A DNA stretch of 64,000 nucleotides from Agrobacterium tumefaciens_K. Lineage in GTDB: Bacteria > Pseudomonadota > Alphaproteobacteria > Rhizobiales > Rhizobiaceae. Positions within the stretch are counted from its first letter, which is position 1. Each line of letters opens with the position of its first letter. The translations under genes were made by a program, and so were the position numbers. The stretch spans positions 248,001 through 312,000 of the forward strand of contig NZ_JAOEGC010000002.1 of assembly GCF_031801495.1 (NCBI RefSeq), in the 5' to 3' direction. Below the pieces are notes generated by a model. It was not told the origin of the DNA and did no database searches. It worked only from the letters and a program-made list of their open reading frames with translations. This document shows positions 17,349 to 26,549 of this stretch, one piece after another.

Positions 17349-20300
17349 ATGTTTGATCCGATCGGTGGCTTCAACCGGATGATCGACCAATTCCTTGCAT
17401 ACCTGGACACCGCGTACCGGATCGACGATCCGCACGTGTCAGCGATGCGGAGGGATCTGCTGTCCAAGCCGGGGCAGCTCGCGCTTGATCCGATCTTCGA
17501 GGCCGTGGCGCGCTACAAGACCATCGACTACGGTCTGGAGGGGTTGATCGATGATCCTGAAGGCCGCCTCCGTGACTTTTCCCGCGCCGAGCGGCAGGCC
17601 TTCATCGAACTCGCGCTGTCCGGACTCTTTGACAGGAAGGCGGGCACCGAGTTCAAGGGAGCCTACGCACCCTATCTCCATCAGGTGCAGATGCTGGAAA
17701 GAGGCGCAAGGGACGGAACGCCGGGCATCGTCACATCGGGCACGGGTTCCGGGAAGACTGAATCGTTCATGCTGCCGATCCTCGCCCAGCTCGCCAAGGA
17801 AGCGACCAAGTGGCCCGCCCCGCTGCAGCCCCTCGACGACACCTGGCTCGACGAAGGCGAGAAGTTCCGGCTGCATCGCCGCAACGAGCATCCGGACAGG
17901 CCGAAGGCTGTAAGGGCGCTCATCCTTTATCCCCTAAACGCGCTCGTTGAGGATCAGATGGTCCGCCTCCGCAAGGCGCTCGATTCCAATGACGCGCAGG
18001 ATGTCATGGCGCGCCATTTCAACGGAAACCGCATCTTCTTCGGACGCTACACGGGCAAGTCTCCCGCCAAGGGCTTCCTCCAGCATCCGCGAAAGAACAA
18101 GGATCCGAAGTGGAAGGCGCGAAACAATCGAGAGCGAAAGGAACTGAGGGCCAGCCTCAGGCGCTATCAGTCGATTCAGAGCCGCCTGACCGCCGAGCGC
18201 GATCCGGATCTGCGTTACATCTTCCCGACAACCGACGGTGCCGAGCTGATCTCCCGCTGGGACATGCAGGACACCCCGCCGGACATCCTCGTGACCAACC
18301 AGTCGATCCTCAATGCAATGCTGGTCCGCGAGTTTGATGATCCCATCCTGAAGGAAACGCGCGCATGGTTGATGGAAAACAATGACGCGCGCTTCTACCT
18401 CGTGCTCGATGAGCTGCACCTCATCCGCGGCTCCGCCGGCGCTGAAATGGCCGGGCTTCTCAAGATCCTCCTCGAAAGGCTCGGCCTGACGGATCCAGCC
18501 CATGCTCACAAGCTTCGCGTCCTCGCTTCGTCAGCGTCGCTGCCGATGGACAAGAAGAACGCTGCGGCGAGCATCGCCTATCTCAAGAACATGTTCGGCG
18601 ACGCTGGGACTGCGGGTTCGGCAGATCTCGACGCTGCATGGGAAAAAAGCATCGTCACGGGCGATCCGATCGAGGTCAAGCGTCCGGAAAACATGCCTGC
18701 CCGCGAAAGCCTCTCCGCTCTCGCCCGTGCTCTGGACGGTGTCGACTACCGCCGCAATCCCAGCGATCTCATCGATCAATTCCTCGCCGCTGCCGCAAGC
18801 ATTCCAGGATCGGCCGGAAAGACCCCAGCGGCAATGCTGGAAGCGGCAACAAGGTGCGCGGCGGCGATGCTGGACTATGCCCTTCAGGATCCCGACAAAC
18901 TCGGCTCCAAGCGTCCGCGCTCCGTCGAAGACATCGGTAACGTTCTCTTTGGGACTGCAGACAGGGAGGCGGTTCGCGGGCTGCTCGCGCTCAGGGCGAT
19001 CCCGGACCTCCCCGGTCCCGACCATGCAACTCCCGTCCTGCCAGCCGAGCTTGTGCCGAACCCTGCGGCCGTCGCGTCGCTGCCGGGCTTCAGGATGCAC
19101 TGCTTCGTCCGCAACATCGAAGGGCTGTTTGCCTCAATCCATCGGGAAGATGACGGCGCCGTCGTTTGGGGAACCCCGAGCATCGAACGCGGTCAGACCT
19201 ACGACGGCGACAGCGACCAGGAGGGGCGCAAGCGCCTCTTCGAGCTGCTCTACTGCGAAGCATGCGGCGACCTCTATCTCGGCGGGAAGCGCGGGCAGAT
19301 CACGGCTGGCTCTTCACGCTGGGTCTCCTTGCTCCCAGCCCCGCAGGAACTTGAGAAGCTGCCTGAGAGCGCTTCATCCATCCGCTTCGAGGACGCAAGT
19401 TTCCGAGAATTCGCCCTCTTCTGGCCGAACCTGGGCCAGCCCGAGACGGAAATCCGCACGGGGAAAACGCCCTACGGATGGGCGAAGGGCTACATCAACC
19501 CCTATACAGGAGTTGTGAGCGACGCAGAGGAACCCGGCGGCGTGCCCGGATATCTGATGCAGTGGTCAGGCACCGACGGCTTCCATCAGCGCACCATGGA
19601 GGACGATGGCACAGCCGTCCCGTTCTGCTGCGCCAAGTGCGGCACGGACTATTCGGGCCGATACCGGCAGGCGAACTCCAAGAAGCGCGAAGGCCGCCTG
19701 TCGCCGATCCGAAGCTTCAGGACAGGTTTCGGGAAGACCTCACAGCTCCTTGCCACCGAACTCGTCGCTTCCCTGAAGGCTCAGGGCGGCGACGGCAAGC
19801 TGGTCGCCTTCTCGGACAGCCGCGAAGATGCGGCGAACCTCGCGCTCGAGGTCGAAGTCCAGCATCAGCGCGATCTGCGGCGCGAGATCCTCATCGCCGC
19901 CGCAACGCGCATCGCCGCCGACCATGCCTTCACTCCAGATGACGAAGCCGAGTACAAGCGGCTCAAGCAGGAAATCATCGAGCTGACGATGGCCGACAAG
20001 GAGACCGAGCACCTCCAGCAGCGGTACAAGGCTCTCCAGAAAAGGCAGGCCTCGGCCGGACAGCCGCCAAGCGTCCCGCTGACGGAACTCTTCGAGTTCG
20101 AGCGCTCCAAGTCCGGGAACCTCACGCGACCGATCCTGACGGAGCTCATGAAGCTCGGATCCACCCCCGTCGAGGGAGCGGACACGAAGCTCTCGCGCAT
20201 CAACAAGCGCCACGCGTGGTACGAGTTCTTCGAAAGGGATGGGAGCGATCAGATATCGTGGAAGCACGATGTCCCGGAAGAACAGCTCAAGGTCATCCGC

Positions 20301-23231
20301 AAGGCGCGCGACAAGGTTCAGGACGAGCAGCCGCCGGACGCCACCGACCTGCTCTTCAGCAAGACATACTTCGCCCTCGAGGAGACGGGACTCGGGTGGC
20401 CGAGCTTCTACGGCCCAGAGGAATACACGCCTGAGAAGTCGCGCGACGACGCGATGCTCCGCATCTTCGCCGACGCCTACCGGATCACGCCGAACAGGTT
20501 TCAGGAGGATCCGCGCAATGCGTGGAGGAACGCCTTCGACATGCTCGGCCGCGGAGACAACAAACTCCGACGGCTGATGTCCAAACTCCTGCAGCATCCT
20601 GAAAAGGAATGCGACGACTTCCTCGAGAAGCTCAGGACGACCTTGCGCCAGCCCCGCGGCGATGGCTCGATCGACATCAGCATGCTCCATTTCCGCGCCG
20701 CAGATCCTTCCGCCGCGGCGTGGCGGTGTGTCCTCTGCGGGCGCGTCCATCTTCATGCAGGGTTCGGCCGCTGCACGCGGTGCGGAACCATTCTGACCCG
20801 GCCAGAAGATCTGACCGCAGGCAAGATCGCCGGGGAGAACTTCCTCGGCCGCCGGGTACAGCGTGCGATCACCAACGGCGAGCCTCACTTCAGGCTCAAG
20901 TGCGAGGAGCTTACAGGCCAGACAAGCGATCCCGCCGAGCGGCTGCAGCAGTTCAAGGGCGTGTTCGTCAAGGAGGACGACGAGAGCGACGAGGACTTCC
21001 GCTGGCGCAAGCTGTTCGACACGTCAGACCTGCTTTCCGTCACGACAACCATGGAAGTGGGCGTGGACATCGGCTCCCTGCAGGCGGTCTATCAGGGCAA
21101 CATGCCGCCGCAGCGCTTCAACTACCAGCAGCGCGTGGGCCGTGCCGGCCGGCGCGGGCAGGCGTTCTCGACCGTCCTGACCGTCTGCCGCAGCAAGAGC
21201 CACGACATCCACTACTTTCACAATCCGATCGAGATCACCGGATCGGCTCCGCCGCCGCCATTCATCACGACGGAGCTGAAGGACATTCCGTCGCGGCTTC
21301 TCCGCAAGTTCTGGCTTGTCGAGGCCTTCCGCTTGCTCTGCAAGGAGGCTGGCAACACATGGGCTGGCGACGACATGGTCCCCGGCGACATCCACGGCGA
21401 GTTCCTCTATTGCCGCGAATATTTCCGCGACGACATGGACTGGCGTGACCGGTTGGCTGACGCGCTCGGGCGCACCGAGGACCGGCGAAACCGCCTGGCG
21501 GAGATCCTTGCGAAGGTCTCCAACTGCGACATGGAGGAGATTAGGGAGGTGGTGTCCGTGGACACCGTCCTCGAGGACATCGAGGGACTCAGGGAGGAAT
21601 ACGGCCTGCAGGCGGTGGGCATCGCGGCGGCGCTCGCCGAGCGCGGGCTGGTTCCGCTCTACGGCATGCCGACGCGGTCGCGAAATCTCTATGTGGAGCT
21701 GAAAAAGGCAGGGAAGGGGAACTACGAGGCCGAGTGGGACACCATCGACCGCGACCAGGACATGGCGATCTTCGACTTCGCCCCGGGAAGCGTTCGTACT
21801 CGAGAGAAGCTGCGCCACCGCTGTATCGGGTTCACCGGGGTGCTGCTTCCGCCAGACCAGTTCGCCACGGATCTCGCAGGCCCGATAAGGCCGCTCTCCC
21901 CCTGGCGGAAGGACGACTTCCACCTCAGGTTCTGCGGCAAATGCGGAGCGTGGAGCAGGGGAACAGAACAAACCGCCGCGTGCCCGGCCTGCGACGAGCC
22001 TCTGGCCGACACAGGCATCCATTGCGTCACGCCAGCGGCGTATCGGACAACGCTCGAACCCTCGGCCGACAGTCTGATGTCCAAGGTTGGCCAGCGCATC
22101 ACTCTCGCCAGCCTGGGCAAGCCCGACACGCAGAAGACCGATGCGAACCTCAGTGTCAACTTCGCGGAACAGTCGGAGATCTTCCTCGTGAACCCCGGCT
22201 TCCGGGACGATGCGGATTTCACCGGGTTCGAAGTCCAGGAAGCGATCGACAACGACGCGCAGCGCATATGGTGGTGGAAGGACAAGCCGCTTCTGAAGCT
22301 GTCGGGACAGGCTATCGCCACGGATGCCCTGGTAGACGACCAGAACGGCCGCTACAGGACAGTTGAGGAGCCCGTCAGCGCATGGCTTGCATCGACCAAG
22401 GTCACCAACTCGCTCCAGATCGGACCCGTGAAGCTCAACCCGAACCTGCGCCTGCTAGACATGGACATCGGCCTTTCCAGGGGCAACAAGCGGGAACCCA
22501 GTCGCACGAGCGTCCGCGCTGCGGCGATCTCCGCCACCGAGATCCTCGTCCAGCGGGCTGCTCTCGACCTCGACATCGCTCCGGAGGAGTTCGACGCGCT
22601 CGCCCCAAACATCATGGTCTCGCCGAGCGGGGAACGGCTGCCATATCTCCAGATATCGGATGCACTGCCGAACGGCTCCGGCTTCTGCCGACATCTGCTG
22701 GGTGGCAGCACAATTCCCGTCTCCGACCTGATCCACAGCATCCTCGATGAGGATGGAGCGTGGCCGAGGACCGACGTCGCCGACGCCGATCACATGAAGC
22801 GGTGTGGATCTTCCTGCTACAGGTGCCTGCAGAGGTACAACAACAGGAACCTGCACGGTCTCCTCGACTGGCGGCTGGGGCTTTCCTATCTGCGTGCGAT
22901 GGTCGATCCCTGCTACGAGTGCGGCATGGACGGCGACTACGACCACTTCGAACTCAGCGACTGGTCGAAGGCAGCGGGGGAACTCGCAGTCCAGACGAAG
23001 ACGTTCATTCCCGGCAACACAGTGTCGAGCGTCAAGGGGAGGCCGGACATTCCGGTCTTCTCCCTCGATGACAGCAGCAGCCGCTGGGGCGTTGTCGTCC
23101 ATCCCCTGTGGAACCGGGAGCGGCTATTCGACACGCTGGGCCTAGACCGGAGTCACGTCGCCGTAGACAGCTTCGAACTGTCGCGGCGGCCGCTGCTCGT
23201 CCTAGAGCGCGCTCGCTCCTCGGCGTGGTGA
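17349..23231 (+). CDS. druE: Druantia large DUF1998-type helicase DruE
   Basis: 1960 residues, ATG 17349, 2 bp after druG. Superfamily-2 helicase: Walker A GTGSGKT (about 131-137), DELH box (about 352), motif V TMEVGVDIGS (about 1231) and motif VI QRVGRAGRRGQ (about 1260). Cys pairs that may bind zinc occur near residue 636 (CEAC), near 758 (CCAKC), at 1127 onwards (CVLC...CTRC) and near 1535 (CGKC...CPAC). The C-terminal CGSSCYRCL (about 1818) is typical of the DUF1998/MrfA-like end. DruE is the defining protein of Druantia; size and domain order fit. It presumably translocates on DNA during anti-phage defence. Confidence 0.92.
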   Translation: MFDPIGGFNRMIDQFLAYLDTAYRIDDPHVSAMRRDLLSKPGQLALDPIFEAVARYKTIDYGLEGLIDDPEGRLRDFSRAERQAFIELALSGLFDRKAGTEFKGAYAPYLHQVQMLERGARDGTPGIVTSGTGSGKTESFMLPILAQLAKEATKWPAPLQPLDDTWLDEGEKFRLHRRNEHPDRPKAVRALILYPLNALVEDQMVRLRKALDSNDAQDVMARHFNGNRIFFGRYTGKSPAKGFLQHPRKNKDPKWKARNNRERKELRASLRRYQSIQSRLTAERDPDLRYIFPTTDGAELISRWDMQDTPPDILVTNQSILNAMLVREFDDPILKETRAWLMENNDARFYLVLDELHLIRGSAGAEMAGLLKILLERLGLTDPAHAHKLRVLASSASLPMDKKNAAASIAYLKNMFGDAGTAGSADLDAAWEKSIVTGDPIEVKRPENMPARESLSALARALDGVDYRRNPSDLIDQFLAAAASIPGSAGKTPAAMLEAATRCAAAMLDYALQDPDKLGSKRPRSVEDIGNVLFGTADREAVRGLLALRAIPDLPGPDHATPVLPAELVPNPAAVASLPGFRMHCFVRNIEGLFASIHREDDGAVVWGTPSIERGQTYDGDSDQEGRKRLFELLYCEACGDLYLGGKRGQITAGSSRWVSLLPAPQELEKLPESASSIRFEDASFREFALFWPNLGQPETEIRTGKTPYGWAKGYINPYTGVVSDAEEPGGVPGYLMQWSGTDGFHQRTMEDDGTAVPFCCAKCGTDYSGRYRQANSKKREGRLSPIRSFRTGFGKTSQLLATELVASLKAQGGDGKLVAFSDSREDAANLALEVEVQHQRDLRREILIAAATRIAADHAFTPDDEAEYKRLKQEIIELTMADKETEHLQQRYKALQKRQASAGQPPSVPLTELFEFERSKSGNLTRPILTELMKLGSTPVEGADTKLSRINKRHAWYEFFERDGSDQISWKHDVPEEQLKVIRKARDKVQDEQPPDATDLLFSKTYFALEETGLGWPSFYGPEEYTPEKSRDDAMLRIFADAYRITPNRFQEDPRNAWRNAFDMLGRGDNKLRRLMSKLLQHPEKECDDFLEKLRTTLRQPRGDGSIDISMLHFRAADPSAAAWRCVLCGRVHLHAGFGRCTRCGTILTRPEDLTAGKIAGENFLGRRVQRAITNGEPHFRLKCEELTGQTSDPAERLQQFKGVFVKEDDESDEDFRWRKLFDTSDLLSVTTTMEVGVDIGSLQAVYQGNMPPQRFNYQQRVGRAGRRGQAFSTVLTVCRSKSHDIHYFHNPIEITGSAPPPPFITTELKDIPSRLLRKFWLVEAFRLLCKEAGNTWAGDDMVPGDIHGEFLYCREYFRDDMDWRDRLADALGRTEDRRNRLAEILAKVSNCDMEEIREVVSVDTVLEDIEGLREEYGLQAVGIAAALAERGLVPLYGMPTRSRNLYVELKKAGKGNYEAEWDTIDRDQDMAIFDFAPGSVRTREKLRHRCIGFTGVLLPPDQFATDLAGPIRPLSPWRKDDFHLRFCGKCGAWSRGTEQTAACPACDEPLADTGIHCVTPAAYRTTLEPSADSLMSKVGQRITLASLGKPDTQKTDANLSVNFAEQSEIFLVNPGFRDDADFTGFEVQEAIDNDAQRIWWWKDKPLLKLSGQAIATDALVDDQNGRYRTVEEPVSAWLASTKVTNSLQIGPVKLNPNLRLLDMDIGLSRGNKREPSRTSVRAAAISATEILVQRAALDLDIAPEEFDALAPNIMVSPSGERLPYLQISDALPNGSGFCRHLLGGSTIPVSDLIHSILDEDGAWPRTDVADADHMKRCGSSCYRCLQRYNNRNLHGLLDWRLGLSYLRAMVDPCYECGMDGDYDHFELSDWSKAAGELAVQTKTFIPGNTVSSVKGRPDIPVFSLDDSSSRWGVVVHPLWNRERLFDTLGLDRSHVAVDSFELSRRPLLVLERARSSAW

Positions 23232-23650
23232 CAGTTTCGTTGTTTATACTCTTCGATGGTCGAAACGATCTTCCTCACTATCGCTTCGACCGCCTCATGC
23301 TCCCAGAATCGAAGAATTGTCCAGCCGATCTCGGCAAGGTGCTCGCGCACCCGCCTGTCACGCGCGCGGTTGCGTTCGATCTTCTCCATCCAGAAGGCGG
23401 TGTTCTTCTTCACCGATGGCGGATGGATATCGCACCCGTGCCAGAAGCAGCCATCGAGAAAGACGGCGATTCTTAGTTTAGGCAGGGCGATATCGCATGT
23501 GATGCGCTTCATTCCGGGAACGGGATAATGAGCCCGGTAACGAAACCCTTTCGCGTAAAGCTGCGATCTGATCGAAATCTCGAATAGATTGTCGCGCCCT
23601 CGCGTGCGCTGCATGCGTCGACGGACAGATGGCGTTGCTTCGAGATCCAT
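23153..23650 (-). CDS. vsr: Vsr-type mismatch/patch-repair endonuclease
   Basis: 165 residues, ATG 23648-23650. It keeps the Vsr pattern: TPSVRRRMQRTRG opening, the Asp in CDIALP, the FLDGCFWHGCD core and RNRARDRRVREHL, then GWTILRFWEHE. Vsr nicks at T:G mismatches arising by deamination of 5-methylcytosine, so pairing with the DruM cytosine methyltransferase makes sense. The gene is convergent to druE, and its last 25 or so codons lie antisense to the end of druE (79-bp overlap). The C-terminal ~30 residues are an extra basic tail beyond the usual family end. Confidence 0.88.
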   Translation of the reverse strand: MDLEATPSVRRRMQRTRGRDNLFEISIRSQLYAKGFRYRAHYPVPGMKRITCDIALPKLRIAVFLDGCFWHGCDIHPPSVKKNTAFWMEKIERNRARDRRVREHLAEIGWTILRFWEHEAVEAIVRKIVSTIEEYKQRNCHHAEERARSRTSSGRRDSSKLSTAT

Positions 23651-24026
23651 GCGTTATCCATAGCCAATCTCGGTGGCGGGATGATGGCGAGGCGCGTTTG
23701 TGGAACGCCGGCCACGTTGGACGCCGTCGTATGTCCGTGGTGCATTGCGGGCGCCTTCGGCAAGCGGACGAGAGCGGCGATTTGGGTGCCAACGCTGGCG
23801 TACGCGAATAGAATTCCCGAAATCGCGCGAGTGATCGCGCGTGGAGTCCATTGTGGTGGTTGCGCCACCCGAATCTTCGGACATGCTCCCCTAGAGTGCA
23901 GTGTGCGCCAGTCCCATCGGAGCAAGTATCCTGCTCCTCCCCGCTCGGCTGAGGACACTTACCTTTGCACGCATTGTCGCGCGCACAGGGATAGCGACAC
24001 TACTCTCGGAAACACCCTCCGAAGCG
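23651..24026. other. Intergenic, no gene supported
   Basis: About 375 nt between the vsr start and a small minus-strand gene. A plus-strand frame (23681-24250) with CxxC pairs and a minus-strand frame (23509-23958) overlap vsr or each other and have low-complexity Arg/Pro/Ser composition, so I do not call them. The stretch presumably includes the vsr promoter. Confidence 0.35.
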
Positions 24027-24227
24027 CTACTTGTCCTCGTTGTCCAAAACCCGCTTTTTCAGCGTCTCCCTGCGTTTTCCCTGGGACACGACCTTGCGCC
24101 CGACCTGAGCCGGCTCGAAGCCAGCCCGTGAGAGCGCCTCGCCAAACGTTTCGTTGTCGTCGACCGTATCTCTCAACCTCCCAAGGTCGCGGGGTTTGGC
24201 CGTCTCGTCCTTACCACCGCGTGGCAT
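24027..24227 (-). CDS. Small hydrophilic protein of unknown function
   Basis: 66 residues, highly charged, with no Cys and no hydrophobic segment. It is supported by a strong Shine-Dalgarno sequence (GAGAGGGGG about 5 nt before the ATG) and by the ordinary composition of its product. It resembles no family I know; the short helical Lys/Arg tail might contact nucleic acid. It lies in the same direction as vsr and the AAA+ gene. Confidence 0.5.
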   Translation of the reverse strand: MPRGGKDETAKPRDLGRLRDTVDDNETFGEALSRAGFEPAQVGRKVVSQGKRRETLKKRVLDNEDK

Positions 24228-24382
24228 GTCCGCCCCCTCTCAAACAGTAGCTAACGAGTGAACGATCTTTCGCCTAGAGCTGGCGGTGCGGCGGGCGAGC
24301 GGCTGGGGGCGCGTAGCCCGGGATGAGCAGGCGGTCGCCTCCAGCAAGAGATGCGTGTAACCTCACACGGCGTTCGGGAAGT

Positions 24383-25921
24383 TCATTGTCGCCGCCTCGT
24401 ACGTTCGCGCGCCTCCCGCAATCCTTCAACGAGACGTTCCAGCCTCCGGATCGAACCACCCGTCCAAAAGCTCGCCAAGGCGTCCAACTCGAATCCTTCA
24501 AGGGGAGTCGCCCAGCGCGGATCGTGACCCGTCTCGATGTACAGCCGCTGCAGGATTCGCGGAGCGATCAGTGGTAAATGATCGGTTCCTGGAATGGGAA
24601 AACTAAGGATTCGGCACCTGTCCCGCAAAGCCGCCGGAATCGGCTCCAGCGAGTTCGCCGTCATCAGCCAAGACACGTGCGACAGATCGCAGTGGGCCTG
24701 AAGGTAGGGATCATGCCAGCGGCGCGATGTCTCAGGTTCGAACAGTCCGATCAGCACGTCGTGCACGTTCCCATTGCGCCGGCCTGTACCGATCTTCTCA
24801 ATCTCATCGAGAATGACGACTGTTCCGGCGCATTCGTGTCGACACACGGCCATGACCGCAAGGCTAGGTTCGCCCGACGACCATCTCCGGGCCGTTCCGC
24901 CGATGGCGCTATCGCTCAAGCCTCCACAAGAAATAAGTTCATAGGGCGCGCCGAGTTCCTCCGTCAATCTCCTTGCGAAACGTGTCTTGCCACTTCCGGG
25001 TGCTCCGAGCAGGATGATCGGCCTCAGGTGCACATTTGGCCGACCACTGAGGCCCTCAAGCACAGCGTCAACAACCGTCACCGCATAGGGGAATTCTGCG
25101 ATCAGTCGCCCACGAACAAGGGGGAGCTCGGGCATACGGCGCAGTGGCAACGGGCGTTGTTTGAACTTCGCAAATTCCTTCGCCACTCTCTTTCCATCGA
25201 CCGTCGTGTCATTACCGATGCCGCGGATAATGACCACCCCATCAGTCGCTCGCGTTTCGTGCCCTGGTGGCTCTTCCTCCCACGTTTCTACCGCAAGGCC
25301 TATCGGTGACGAATCCTTAACTTCCGCTTCATCGACCATTGATGACGTGATCAAATTTTTAAAGTGCAGTTCGTAGGCCTGAACTTCCGGCTCGAACCAC
25401 TTCGCTGACCTCTGAACAGAGAGGCCTGCTCGTCGGCGCCAGTCGAGTACATGGGATTGTGCCGCCCAACCAAGCGAACGCCAAAGCAGGTCTCGGCTCT
25501 CCGCAAGAGATCGATCCCCAGAAGCGAGATGCGCGATCTCACCGGAAATTAGAGCTGTTGCTTGGCCGTCCCCAAAGAAGGCCCTATAGAACCGGCATCG
25601 CAGGCGGCACTCTTCGACGGGTAAACCTTGGGTATCTTCGATGAGATCGAGAGCAGCCTCCACGGCAAGCACGCTGTCCTCGCTCGGCTCTACGGCTAAC
25701 TCATCCAGGCTGGTGGCGAGCAGTGCAAGCCCAGTCCGCTTGCGCTTTTTAACTCGACCTGCCAGTCGGCCGGAATATTCGCGGATGTCTTCAGCCAAGT
25801 CCTCGCGGAAGAACGCCATCCCTCGGAGCAGTTCCTCGGCGGTCGGCAAATGCAACCCGGCAATTGCCGCCTTTTGCCGGCGTTGAAAATGGCGGTCTAG
25901 TGATGGCGGTTTATCTGTCAC
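24383..25921 (-). CDS. Lon-like AAA+ ATPase without a protease domain
   Basis: 512 residues starting at GTG 25921. The first ~290 residues are unknown and mostly helical. A single AAA+ domain follows: Walker A GAPGSGKT (about 305-312), the Lon-like segment ISCGGLSDSAIGGTARRW, Walker B VVILDEIEKIG (about 367), sensor 1 WLMTANS and the Arg-finger region IPAALRDRCRIL. There is no S16 Ser/Lys protease domain after the ATPase. The GTG overlaps the stop of a short upstream frame (GTGA), suggesting translational coupling. Substrate unknown; such Lon-like ATPases occur on rhizobial mobile DNA. Confidence 0.85.
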   Translation of the reverse strand: MTDKPPSLDRHFQRRQKAAIAGLHLPTAEELLRGMAFFREDLAEDIREYSGRLAGRVKKRKRTGLALLATSLDELAVEPSEDSVLAVEAALDLIEDTQGLPVEECRLRCRFYRAFFGDGQATALISGEIAHLASGDRSLAESRDLLWRSLGWAAQSHVLDWRRRAGLSVQRSAKWFEPEVQAYELHFKNLITSSMVDEAEVKDSSPIGLAVETWEEEPPGHETRATDGVVIIRGIGNDTTVDGKRVAKEFAKFKQRPLPLRRMPELPLVRGRLIAEFPYAVTVVDAVLEGLSGRPNVHLRPIILLGAPGSGKTRFARRLTEELGAPYELISCGGLSDSAIGGTARRWSSGEPSLAVMAVCRHECAGTVVILDEIEKIGTGRRNGNVHDVLIGLFEPETSRRWHDPYLQAHCDLSHVSWLMTANSLEPIPAALRDRCRILSFPIPGTDHLPLIAPRILQRLYIETGHDPRWATPLEGFELDALASFWTGGSIRRLERLVEGLREARERTRRRQ

Positions 25922-26124
25922 GGGACACCCTCTCGAACCCGGTCGAGCACTGCGAAGCAGTTGCTGTTCTGCATGGAAGTGTCGTGCGGTGTAACGTCCG
26001 ATCGCGAGAAGGTTCCTTGCGGGTAATCTCTCCCGGATCGACGTCGCCGGTGTTGGAAATGATCGAAAACTGAGGGCTGTCGGTTGTCCCGTTCATACTC
26101 GTCCAGTTCCGGCCGGATGCCCAA
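25918..26124 (-). CDS. Possible small gene coupled to the AAA+ ATPase
   Basis: 68-residue frame from TTG 26124, ending in TGA that overlaps the AAA+ GTG by 4 bp (GTGA), the classic coupled arrangement. It overlaps the end of the 99-residue gene upstream by 32 bp in another frame. It could be a separate small protein, or the downstream half of that protein joined by a frameshift. It is Asp/Arg-rich with no known motif. Only the coupling supports it. Confidence 0.35.
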   Translation of the reverse strand: MGIRPELDEYERDNRQPSVFDHFQHRRRRSGRDYPQGTFSRSDVTPHDTSMQNSNCFAVLDRVREGVP

Positions 26125-26392
26125 GGCGATACCAACGGTTGACCGTACGCGCGATGCCGGCCTCTGTGTCCATATACATAAGCTGACTCGTCATGATTTC
26201 ACGACCGTCGCCCAGAGAAGGATGGCCGAAGACGTACCCGGAGAGGCAGGCGGTCCTGCGCGAATACATTTGGTGAGCTTCGAGGATGGGAGCGATGTGA
26301 AGGGCGAGTGTCCCGACCGATCCAGCTTCAACCGCACGTAGATCAGCGGAAAGCCTCTGCGCATCTTCCGCGCTTAAGTACGTGAACTTCAT
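26093..26392 (-). CDS. Small protein upstream of the AAA+ gene (possibly DUF6634-like)
   Basis: 99 residues from ATG 26392, with an excellent Shine-Dalgarno sequence (AGAGGTGG 5 nt upstream). An earlier in-frame GTG at 26401 is less likely. A segment TAGIARTVNRWYRLG-like near the C terminus (DTEAGIARTVNRWYRLG here) is reminiscent of the small rhizobial proteins labelled DUF6634, from memory. It is the first gene of the unit running to the AAA+ ATPase and is transcribed divergently from the XRE regulator. Confidence 0.65.
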   Translation of the reverse strand: MKFTYLSAEDAQRLSADLRAVEAGSVGTLALHIAPILEAHQMYSRRTACLSGYVFGHPSLGDGREIMTSQLMYMDTEAGIARTVNRWYRLGHPAGTGRV

Positions 26393-26451
26393 CGGAACCA
26401 CCTCTTCCTGCGATTCGTGGCCTTAACAGGCCGTGAGTGACTATCGATTCC

Positions 26452-26530
26452 ATCGCTATTATTAGCGATATAATCGCGTTTTTTTGCGATTCGCTCGCTA
26501 TTGTCAACATTTATTTGCGAAGCGAAGCTT
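26452..26530. promoter_or_regulatory. Operator cluster of GCGAT/ATCGC inverted repeats between divergent genes
   Basis: Between the 99-residue gene and the XRE gene lies a perfect 7-4-7 inverted repeat (ATCGCTA 26452-26458, TAGCGAT 26463-26469), which overlaps a second one, GCGAT/ATCGC at 26465-26477. Further TTGCGATTCGC and TTGCGAAGCG copies follow up to 26530. The DNA is AT-rich with TATAAT-like hexamers inside. This is the expected picture for autoregulation by the adjacent XRE protein and control of the AAA+ unit; binding itself is inferred. Confidence 0.6.
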
Positions 26531-26549
26531 TTGGTGACACCAAGGCGGT

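Noticed and set aside
18502..19518. 338-codon plus-strand frame inside druE
   Set aside because: Different frame of a gene with clear helicase motifs; the product is Ser/Arg-rich noise.
23681..24250. 189-codon plus-strand frame with several CxxC pairs
   Set aside because: It overlaps the better supported 66-residue gene, has no ribosome-binding site I can see and has low-complexity Pro/Arg composition in its second half.
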